A stretch of DNA of 6,511 nucleotides from DATFAS01 sp035254305 (GTDB lineage Bacteria; Bacillota; Bacilli; Aneurinibacillales; RAOX-1). Below are positions 1-5,018 of this stretch, one piece after another. The DNA is taken from NCBI GenBank assembly GCA_035254305.1, contig DATFAS010000219.1:1-6511 (forward strand), given 5' to 3'. A program made the position numbers and the translations under genes. The notes beneath the pieces are model-generated. The model was not told the origin of the DNA. It worked only from the letters and a program-made list of their open reading frames with translations, and made no database searches. Position 1 is the stretch's first letter. The number at the start of each line of letters is the position of its first letter.

Positions 1-1298
1 AGGGTTAGGTAAATTTGTGAACGCATGGATTCAATGAAGGCCATGGAAATTAGAATACCAACCATTGCAGCAATCGTAATGTACGATAGACCAGGGAAAA
101 GCCACATTTTAAGTGTTATTATGCTTGTATTTTCCTTCTCTAGTCTTTTTCTTATGATGATATGTGAGATGGCAATAACAAGATAAACAAGCAATGCAAT
201 GGCACCAGAGGCGTTAACTAAGAAAAGGAATACTTTATCTGGTGATGTAAAACTGAAAATGGCACAAACATAAGCGAAAAAGGTGCTTGCTAGTACAGCA
301 CGAACAGGTACACCGCTTTTGCTAACTTTTAGAAGAGCTTGAGGTGCATTCCCTTTACGAGCTAAAGAAAAAAGCATACGAGAATTGGTATAAAGAGCTG
401 AATTTAAACAGGATAGGACAGATGTAAGTACAACGAAATTCATGATTTGCGCAGCAGCTGGGATCTTTAGCATATCAAGCATGGTCACATAAGGGCTTTT
501 CAGTAAATCAGCTGCGTCCCATGGGAGTAATGTCACAAGAATGGAAACGGAACCAATATAGAATAGAAGAATGCGCCAAAGTACACTTTTAATCGCTATG
601 ACAATGGACTTTTGCGGATCTGGAGTTTCACCTGCTGCAATCGCTGCAATTTCTGCACCGAAGAAGGAGAAGATACAAACGACGATACCGACAAAAATAG
701 CGGAGAAGCCTTTGGGCATAAATCCTCCATGCCCGATTAAATTGGAGAGCCCAGGGGATTGAATACCAGGGATAAGTCCAAGAATAATAGCAATGCCAAG
801 ACACATAAACAGACTAATCGCTACAACTTTAATTAAGGCAAACCAATATTCAAACTCACCGAAAGATTTAACTGAAAAGATATTGGTAAGCGTTAACAAG
901 ATGGTTAAGATTAAACTTACAGCCCATACCGGAATAGCTGGGATCCACCCGTGTACAATGGCTCCACCTGCAGTTGCTTCGATTGCGATTACGATCGCCC
1001 AGTAGAACCAATAGAGCCATCCAATGGTAAAGCTTGCCAATGGCCCCATTGCTTCATGTGCATAGGTTGCAAATGAACCGCTATCAGGATTAACCACAGC
1101 CATTTCTCCAAGCATACGCATGACAAGAATAACGAGTAGCCCTGAAATAGCATACGAAAGAATTGCACCGGGCCCTGTTGAATTGATTACTGCTCCACTT
1201 CCTACAAATAGACCAGCTCCAATGACGCCGCCTATGGATATCATGGTGAGATGGCGAGTTTTAAGTTTTTGCTGTAAAGCATTGTGCTGTTGAGCCAT
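1..1298 (-). CDS. gabP: GABA permease (APC-family amino acid transporter), 3' end outside window
   Basis: This is a proton-coupled 4-aminobutyrate importer of the cytoplasmic membrane, in the amino acid-polyamine-organocation (APC) superfamily. The frame stays open for 432 codons and runs off the left edge; E. coli GabP is about 466 residues, so roughly 30 C-terminal residues are missing. The APC TM1 signature is at residues 22-38 (GGVIGAGLFVGS). The 'SGSFATYA' and 'GWLYWFYWA' segments lie at about 73-102, and 'EIAAIAAGET' lies at about 216-225. The cytoplasmic amphipathic loop with SLARKGNAP is at 311-319, and 'SGAIALLVYLVIAIS' at 364-378 nearly matches E. coli GabP as I recall it. Hydrophobic segments throughout fit a 12-TM protein. 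ATG 1298 is chosen because it starts the conserved N-terminus; AGGAG (1316-1312) lies 13 nt upstream, a long spacing. An in-frame GTG at 1310 is too close to that site. It is divergent from gltX. Transport of a different amino acid cannot be excluded, but the neighbouring gab genes favour GABA. Confidence 0.92.
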   Translation of the reverse strand, partial: MAQQHNALQQKLKTRHLTMISIGGVIGAGLFVGSGAVINSTGPGAILSYAISGLLVILVMRMLGEMAVVNPDSGSFATYAHEAMGPLASFTIGWLYWFYWAIVIAIEATAGGAIVHGWIPAIPVWAVSLILTILLTLTNIFSVKSFGEFEYWFALIKVVAISLFMCLGIAIILGLIPGIQSPGLSNLIGHGGFMPKGFSAIFVGIVVCIFSFFGAEIAAIAAGETPDPQKSIVIAIKSVLWRILLFYIGSVSILVTLLPWDAADLLKSPYVTMLDMLKIPAAAQIMNFVVLTSVLSCLNSALYTNSRMLFSLARKGNAPQALLKVSKSGVPVRAVLASTFFAYVCAIFSFTSPDKVFLFLVNASGAIALLVYLVIAISHIIIRKRLEKENTSIITLKMWLFPGLSYITIAAMVGILISMAFIESMRSQIYLT

Positions 1299-1311
1299 AA
1301 ATTCATTCACA

Positions 1312-1316
1312 CTCCT
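1312..1316 (-). promoter_or_regulatory. Ribosome binding site of gabP
   Basis: AGGAG on the minus strand is the only good Shine-Dalgarno match before gabP. It stands 13 nt from the in-frame ATG at 1298, longer than usual, but 5 nt from an out-of-frame ATG at 1306 that opens a different frame. An in-frame GTG at 1310 would have only 1 nt spacing. The 1298 start is kept because the APC-type sequence begins there, but the odd spacing leaves some doubt about the first few residues. Confidence 0.55.
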
Positions 1317-1439
1317 GTTGGATGGTAACGATCTGAAGGATAAAAAGTTTTTTTAAAATGCATGAACTATTAGCAAAAACCACTCTCCCCTTTCATAATA
1401 CTGTTAATAATAAAAAAATAAAATTCAATGATAATTTTA

Positions 1440-1456
1440 TGCAATTTCTATGCCAA
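1440..1456 (-). promoter_or_regulatory. Sigma-54 (-24/-12) promoter of gabP
   Basis: Read on the minus strand this is TTGGCATAGAAATTGCA. It matches the sigma-54 consensus TTGGCAC-N5-TTGCA at every position except C to T at the seventh base. The invariant GG (1454-1453) and GC (1442-1441) are separated by exactly 10 bp, as sigma-54 requires. The predicted transcript start is near 1429, about 130 nt before the gabP start codon. A candidate activator site lies at 1511-1524, about 80-95 bp upstream of that start, a normal distance for an enhancer-binding protein. Confidence 0.82.
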
Positions 1457-1510
1457 GGTTTACTATAGTAGTAAGTTTCAAATTAATATGGAGAGAGAAT
1501 GAGTAGATTT

Positions 1511-1524
1511 ATTCAATAGTGAAT
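1511..1524. promoter_or_regulatory. Putative activator site ATTCA-N4-TGAAT (gabP side)
   Basis: The sequence ATTCA-ATAG-TGAAT is a perfect inverted repeat of the motif found upstream of gltX and gabD in this window. It lies about 55 bp upstream of the -24 element of the gabP sigma-54 promoter, so it could be the upstream activating sequence for gabP. Unlike the other two locations it has no partner 21 bp away on either side. That it is bound by an activator is inferred from repetition and position only. Confidence 0.65.
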
Positions 1525-1639
1525 AAAATGGCGGTGGTACTTTTCTATTTTCCTTTTATCAATGAAGTTAGCTAGGTAAATGAAGTCGAAAGAGATCGAA
1601 CGATACATCATCATTTCTTACCATAGTTCATTTATTCTT

Positions 1640-1669
1640 GAAAAACTATCCTACATAGGATGGTTTTTC
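1640..1669. terminator. Hairpin resembling a bidirectional intrinsic terminator
   Basis: The left arm GAAAAACTATCC pairs with the right arm GGATGGTTTTTC, with the central bases TACATA giving one more T-A pair and an ACAT loop. This makes a stem of about 13 bp with one U-G wobble. The left arm carries five A and the right arm five T, so transcripts from either direction would end in a U-run after the hairpin. The lower stem is AT-only, so strength is uncertain. It lies between two divergent promoters, where neither assigned gene needs a terminator; it may insulate the two halves or end an unrecognised short transcript. Confidence 0.55.
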
Positions 1670-1700
1670 TATTTATTACAGCATTTAATTCAATCCAATT

Positions 1701-1735
1701 ATTCAGTTATGAATGAAGATTATTCATTTTTGATT
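1701..1735. promoter_or_regulatory. Tandem putative activator sites (gltX side)
   Basis: The first site, ATTCA-GTTA-TGAAT (1701-1714), is a perfect copy of the shared inverted repeat. The second, ATTCA-TTTT-TGATT (1722-1735), has one mismatch. Their starts are 21 bp apart, two helical turns, so two dimers would sit on the same DNA face. They end about 47 bp upstream of the -24 element at 1784 and lie about 75-110 bp before the predicted gltX transcript start, the usual range for a sigma-54 enhancer. They could also act on gabP from about 270-305 bp away through looping. Confidence 0.7.
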
Positions 1736-1781
1736 GATAACACGATGATCCAACCAAGCCATTGTTCTTTCAATCTACTTG

Positions 1782-1798
1782 TTGGCATGGGAATTGCA
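1782..1798 (+). promoter_or_regulatory. Sigma-54 (-24/-12) promoter of gltX
   Basis: The sequence TTGGCATGGGAATTGCA matches the sigma-54 consensus with one change (C to T at the seventh base, the same change as in the gabP promoter). GG at 1784-1785 and GC at 1796-1797 are spaced by exactly 10 bp. The predicted transcript start near 1809 leaves a leader of about 37 nt that contains the gltX ribosome binding site. This start rules out translation of gltX from the in-frame ATG at 1762 on this transcript. Confidence 0.8.
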
Positions 1799-1830
1799 AT
1801 TATATTAACAAAAAAATACATTTATCGAAT

Positions 1831-1836
1831 AGGGGG
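1831..1836 (+). promoter_or_regulatory. Ribosome binding site of gltX (decides the start)
   Basis: AGGGGG lies 9 nt before ATG 1846. It supports that codon over the in-frame ATG at 1762, which would add 28 residues with no resemblance to GluRS. A GTG at 1843 is also in frame but would have shorter spacing. Confidence 0.75.
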
Positions 1837-1845
1837 CGCTCCGTG

Positions 1846-3297
1846 ATGTCTATCCGTGTTCGCTTTGCACCCAGCCCAACGGGTCATTTACATATGGGAG
1901 GTGCACGTACCGCTTTATTTAACTACCTCTTAGCAAGGAAATTGGGAGGCAAATTTATCGTAAGAATTGAGGATACAGATCAATCACGAAATGTTGAAAA
2001 TGCAGATTTAGGATTCTTAGAGAATATTAGGTGGCTAGGGTTGCATTGGGATGAAGGCCCGGATATTGGTGGGGACTATGGTCCTTATCGTTGTATGGAA
2101 CGATTAGACATTTATCTGCTATATGTTGAGAAGCTAATCGATGAGGGAAAGGCATATCCATGTTATTGCACAGAGGAAGAGCTTGAGGTAGAACGCCAAG
2201 AATCCCTTCGATTGAACCGGATCCACAAATATAGTGGAAAGTGTAGAACTTTAACACCAGAACAAAGAAAGACCTATGAACTGCAAAAGAGGAAGAAGAC
2301 TATTCGATTCCTTGTGCCAGAAGGTCAAGTGATCGAGTTTAAAGATCAAGTCCGGGGAGTTTTGAAATTTGAATCGAATGATATTGGTGATTATATCATT
2401 GTTAAATCAGATGGAATTCCTACTTATAACTTCGCAGTAGTAGTGGACGATCATTTGATGGAAATCTCCCATGTTATCCGTGGGGAGGAGCATATCTCCA
2501 ATACTCCGCGCCAACTCTTGATTTATGAAGCGTTTGGTTGGGATCAGCCACAATTTGCTCATTTAGCCTTAATCCTTAAATCGAATGGCAAGAAATTGTC
2601 TAAAAGAGATGAATCGATTGTTCAATTTATCGAGCAGTATCGTTCTATGGGTTATCTTCCTGAGGCTATGAATAACTTCCTAGCATTACTTGGCTGGTCT
2701 CCAGGAGGAGAAAGGGAATTATTCTCCCTTGAGGAACTGACAGACTTATTCACATTAGATAAAATCCAAAAATCCGGTGCCATATTTGATCAGGCTAAGT
2801 TGAACTGGATGAACAATTATTATCTGAAACATACGGAAAGCAATAGAATAATAGATTTAGCTACCTCGATTCTTGGGCAGCAAGGGGTAATCGATCAAAG
2901 CATTAGTAGAAGCTGGATTGAGGAACTGATTTCCCTTTATCAGGATCGTATATCGTATGTGGGGGATTTAGTAAAGTTTGTTGAGCCTTTATTAAAAGCT
3001 AATGTGGAGTATAAAGATGATGCTGTTGAATTAATAAAAGATAGCCAAACCCGACTAATCGCAGATTCTTTCCTAACCAAAGTCAAACATCTACATGATT
3101 GGGATGGTGAGAGTATCTCTACTTTAATGAAAGAAATTCATAAAGAGACGGGACTAAAAGGGCGATCTTTGTATGTGGCTATACGTGCAACGGTATTAGG
3201 GGAAACAGAAGGACCGGATTTAATTCATTGCTTACTCCTATTAGGCAGGGAAAAAGTGATCCTACGTTTGGAAGAGTTAAAAAATAAGTTGATCTAG
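1846..3297 (+). CDS. gltX: Glutamyl-tRNA synthetase
   Basis: This is a class I aminoacyl-tRNA synthetase that attaches glutamate to tRNA(Glu) in the cytosol. Many Firmicutes enzymes also charge tRNA(Gln) for later amidation by GatCAB; whether this one does cannot be read here. It has 483 residues, close to the usual 480-490. The HIGH-type ATP motif is HMGG at 16-19 within APSPTGHLHMGGARTALFNY. The KMSKS-type loop is KLSKR at 250-254. Conserved blocks IEDTD (41-45), YGPYR (78-82), PTYNFAVVVDDH (192-203) and RGEEHISNTPRQ (212-223) are intact, and the helical anticodon-binding region fills about 320-483. CYC at 106-108 and C133 resemble the zinc-site region, although T135 replaces the histidine ligand known in E. 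coli. It looks active. It stands alone rather than in the gltX-cysE-cysS cluster common in Bacillales, and has its own sigma-54 promoter, so it may be a relocated or second copy. Confidence 0.96.
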   Translation: MSIRVRFAPSPTGHLHMGGARTALFNYLLARKLGGKFIVRIEDTDQSRNVENADLGFLENIRWLGLHWDEGPDIGGDYGPYRCMERLDIYLLYVEKLIDEGKAYPCYCTEEELEVERQESLRLNRIHKYSGKCRTLTPEQRKTYELQKRKKTIRFLVPEGQVIEFKDQVRGVLKFESNDIGDYIIVKSDGIPTYNFAVVVDDHLMEISHVIRGEEHISNTPRQLLIYEAFGWDQPQFAHLALILKSNGKKLSKRDESIVQFIEQYRSMGYLPEAMNNFLALLGWSPGGERELFSLEELTDLFTLDKIQKSGAIFDQAKLNWMNNYYLKHTESNRIIDLATSILGQQGVIDQSISRSWIEELISLYQDRISYVGDLVKFVEPLLKANVEYKDDAVELIKDSQTRLIADSFLTKVKHLHDWDGESISTLMKEIHKETGLKGRSLYVAIRATVLGETEGPDLIHCLLLLGREKVILRLEELKNKLI

Positions 3298-3309
3298 TAA
3301 GTGACGATT

Positions 3310-3344
3310 ATTCAAATTTGAATATTTTTTATTCAAAAATGAAT
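3310..3344. promoter_or_regulatory. Tandem putative activator sites upstream of gabD-gabT
   Basis: Two perfect copies of the inverted repeat are present: ATTCA-AATT-TGAAT (3310-3323, a full 14-bp palindrome) and ATTCA-AAAA-TGAAT (3331-3344). Their starts are 21 bp apart, matching the spacing of the pair upstream of gltX. They sit about 107-140 bp upstream of the -24 element of the sigma-54 promoter at 3451, typical of an enhancer for a bacterial enhancer-binding protein. The first palindrome is followed by a T-run and begins 12 bp after the gltX stop, so a weak terminator role is an alternative, but the stem would be only 5 AT-rich base pairs. Confidence 0.72.
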
Positions 3345-3450
3345 ATAAATGATCTAAGGCATTCTTTCATCATTCTATTTAAGGAATAAATAGGCTGCTT
3401 TTATAAGGGGATAGGAAGCATAAGTTTTATCGCCAGCCAAATTATCTTGA

Positions 3451-3467
3451 TTGGCACGAAAGTTGCT
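3451..3467 (+). promoter_or_regulatory. Sigma-54 (-24/-12) promoter of the gabD-gabT operon
   Basis: TTGGCACGAAAGTTGCT is a near-perfect sigma-54 promoter: TTGGCAC, a 5-bp spacer, then TTGC with a T at the last position. GG (3453-3454) and GC (3465-3466) are 10 bp apart. The predicted transcript start is near 3478, giving a leader of about 68 nt. From established knowledge, GABA catabolism genes in Bacillus thuringiensis have been reported to depend on sigma-54 and an activator called GabR, so this assignment fits the family. The -24 half also forms one arm of GCCAA-N10-TTGGC (3436-3455). Confidence 0.9.
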
Positions 3468-3532
3468 TTATAGAAGATTAGTAATGTTTAGGCATAGATA
3501 GTCACCTTGATTATGAAAACTAGAAGAGAAAC

Positions 3533-3539
3533 GTGAGGT
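3533..3539 (+). promoter_or_regulatory. Ribosome binding site of the aldehyde dehydrogenase gene
   Basis: GTGAGGT contains GAGG (3535-3538) 7 nt before ATG 3546 and only 4 nt before the in-frame GTG at 3543. The spacing favours ATG 3546; the two starts differ by a single residue. Confidence 0.6.
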
Positions 3540-3545
3540 TATGTG

Positions 3546-4964
3546 ATGAGAAAATATCTATTTATTAATGGAGAATGGGTAGAAGCGAAAGAATATCGCC
3601 CTCTATATAGTCCATATAATGGAGAACAAATTGCAGAAATTGCCTTTGCAGATGAATCAGAAGTAGATTTAGCTATTCAGGCTGCAGAAAAAGCAAAACC
3701 GATTATGGCCAAAATGCCTGCACATCAACGGGCGACTATTCTGGAGAATTTAGTTAGGCTTCTAGAAGAAAATGCAGAAGAATGTGTTCGTCTAATTGCA
3801 CTTGAGGCGGCGAAGCCATGGACGACGGCAAAAGGTGAGGTTGCCCGTACCATCATGACATATAAATTTGCAGCCGAAGAAGCAAGACGGGTTCATGGGG
3901 AAACGATTCCAATGGATGCTGCACCTGGTGGGGAAGATCGAGTGGCGTTTACGGTTCGCGAACCATTAGGAGTGGTAGCTGCGATTACTCCATTTAATTT
4001 TCCAATGAATTTAGTAGCACATAAAGTAGGTCCTGCCATTGCGGCAGGTAATACTATCGTATTAAAACCAGCAACTCAAACACCTTTGACTTCCTTATAT
4101 TTAGCGGAATTACTGCAAAGGGCTGGATTGCCTAACGGAGCTTTAAATGTTGTAACGGGTAGTGGTGGTACGGTTGGAGAACGATTGATTCAAGATTCAC
4201 GGGTTAAAGTGATTACCTTTACTGGAAGTCCAGCGGTAGGAATTGGAATTCGAAATAAAGCTGGATTGAAGAGGGTGACTCTAGAGCTCGGTTCGAATGC
4301 TGCTCTTATTGTTGATAAGGGAGTCGATATTGATACGGTTATCGATAGAGCCGTGATCGGAGCATTTTCTTTTGCTGGTCAGGTTTGTATTTCCTTGCAA
4401 AGAGTCTATGTGAACGAAGAGTTATATGATTCATTCGTTGAGAAGTTTGTAGCAAAAACAAAAACGTTAAGATTGGGGAATCCACTTAACCTTGACACGG
4501 ATGTTTCGGCTTTAATTAGTCCAAAAGATGTGGAACGATCTTTAGAGTGGATTGAGGAGGCCAAACAATCCGGTGCAACGGTTGCTACTGGTGGTACAAG
4601 GGAAGGGAATATTCTAACGCCAACGGTACTGTTGAATGTGGATCCGAAAGCCAAGGTCTCTTGCCAAGAAGTTTTTGCCCCAATCGTATTAATCAATAAA
4701 GTTTCTAGTGTAGAAGAAGCGATTGAGTATGTGAATGATTCAAGGTATGGACTACAAGCAGGTATTTATACACCGAATGTGGCAACGGCATTTAAAGCAG
4801 CTGAGGCTTTGGAAGTTGGAGGAGTGATGGTGAATGATATTCCTACATTCCGTGTTGATCATATGCCATATGGTGGTGTGAAAGAAAGTGGAGTAGGACG
4901 TGAAGGAATCAAATACGCTGTAGAAGAAATGACCGAAATGAAATTGATTTGTTTTAAGAAGTAG
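3546..4964 (+). CDS. gabD: Aldehyde dehydrogenase, probable succinate-semialdehyde dehydrogenase of the GABA shunt
   Basis: This is a cytosolic NAD(P)-dependent aldehyde dehydrogenase of 472 residues, a normal length. By context it would oxidise the succinic semialdehyde made by GabT to succinate. The oxyanion asparagine is N151 (TPFNFP), the cofactor-binding lysine is K174 (LKPATQTP) and the glycine-rich turn is FTGSPAVG (225-232). The general base is E247 (LELGS), the nucleophile is C281 (FSFAGQVC) and the late conserved glutamate is E375 (QEVFAP). PYGGVKESGVGREG lies at 441-454. Two departures from textbook GabD are visible: the cysteine two residues after the nucleophile (CxC, used for redox control in E. 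coli GabD and human SSADH) is serine here (CIS), and the usual ELGG is ELGS. The protein resembles the GapN/lactaldehyde-type branch, so the substrate rests on the neighbouring gabT and shared promoter. It is first in the operon; gabT follows after 54 bp with no terminator between. Confidence 0.82.
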   Translation: MRKYLFINGEWVEAKEYRPLYSPYNGEQIAEIAFADESEVDLAIQAAEKAKPIMAKMPAHQRATILENLVRLLEENAEECVRLIALEAAKPWTTAKGEVARTIMTYKFAAEEARRVHGETIPMDAAPGGEDRVAFTVREPLGVVAAITPFNFPMNLVAHKVGPAIAAGNTIVLKPATQTPLTSLYLAELLQRAGLPNGALNVVTGSGGTVGERLIQDSRVKVITFTGSPAVGIGIRNKAGLKRVTLELGSNAALIVDKGVDIDTVIDRAVIGAFSFAGQVCISLQRVYVNEELYDSFVEKFVAKTKTLRLGNPLNLDTDVSALISPKDVERSLEWIEEAKQSGATVATGGTREGNILTPTVLLNVDPKAKVSCQEVFAPIVLINKVSSVEEAIEYVNDSRYGLQAGIYTPNVATAFKAAEALEVGGVMVNDIPTFRVDHMPYGGVKESGVGREGIKYAVEEMTEMKLICFKK

Positions 4965-5002
4965 CTTGTATTTTAATAAATCTTTTTATCTCTTATAAAT
5001 GA

Positions 5003-5008
5003 AAGGGG
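5003..5008 (+). promoter_or_regulatory. Ribosome binding site of gabT
   Basis: AAGGGG lies 10 nt before ATG 5019. A second in-frame ATG at 5025 would be 16 nt away, so 5019 is preferred. The 54-bp gap after gabD contains no hairpin with a T-run, which supports co-transcription. Confidence 0.7.
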
Positions 5009-5018
5009 AATATCTAAA

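Larger units (their letters stand above)
1299..1845. other. Divergent gabP/gltX control region
   Basis: This 547-bp AT-rich region has no convincing gene. From left to right it holds the untranslated leader of gabP (about 130 nt), a minus-strand sigma-54 promoter at 1440-1456, and a 10-bp palindrome TACTATAGTA at 1461-1470. One perfect ATTCA-N4-TGAAT site follows at 1511-1524. A hairpin with an A-run before it and a T-run after it is at 1640-1669, and a pair of ATTCA-type sites 21 bp apart is at 1701-1735. A plus-strand sigma-54 promoter at 1782-1798 serves gltX. An 88-codon open frame (1580-1846) crosses the hairpin, the activator sites and the gltX promoter and is judged non-coding. Confidence 0.8.

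Noticed and set aside
571..1005. Plus-strand open frames at 571-762 and 793-1005
   Set aside because: They are antisense to the clearly coding gabP frame and encode nothing recognisable.
1499..1519. Six-codon open frame (MSRFIQ) after GGAGAG
   Set aside because: It has a plausible ribosome binding site but is too short to support as a gene and overlaps a candidate activator site; no attenuation structure follows directly.
1527..1545. GGCGGTGGTACTTTT resembling the T-box antiterminator sequence (GGTGGNACC)
   Set aside because: The flanking bases do not match, no stem I, specifier loop or AGTA-type elements are evident, the terminator-like hairpin is about 100 nt away instead of overlapping, and the sigma-54 transcript for gltX starts downstream of it.
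1762..1845. Longer gltX reading frame starting at ATG 1762
   Set aside because: The extra 28 residues do not resemble GluRS N-termini, there is no ribosome binding site before 1762, and the predicted sigma-54 transcript begins near 1809, after that codon.
1580..1846. 88-codon open frame ending one base into the gltX start codon (TGATG overlap)
   Set aside because: It lacks a good ribosome binding site, has low-complexity AT-rich composition, resembles no family I know, and spans the terminator-like hairpin, the activator sites and the gltX sigma-54 promoter. The stop/start overlap is probably chance.
2027..2257. Minus-strand open frame inside gltX; similar ones at 4406-4696, 5088-5291 and 5642-5896
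   Set aside because: These are antisense shadows of strongly conserved enzymes, without ribosome binding sites or family resemblance.
3310..3330. Palindrome plus T-run after gltX as an intrinsic terminator
   Set aside because: Once a loop is allowed the stem is only 5 AT-rich base pairs, too weak; the repeated ATTCA-N4-TGAAT pattern and 21-bp spacing fit a protein-binding site better. gltX therefore has no clear terminator.
3543..3545. GTG start codon for the dehydrogenase
   Set aside because: It is in frame but only 4 nt from GAGG; ATG 3546 has better spacing and is a stronger codon. The difference is one residue.
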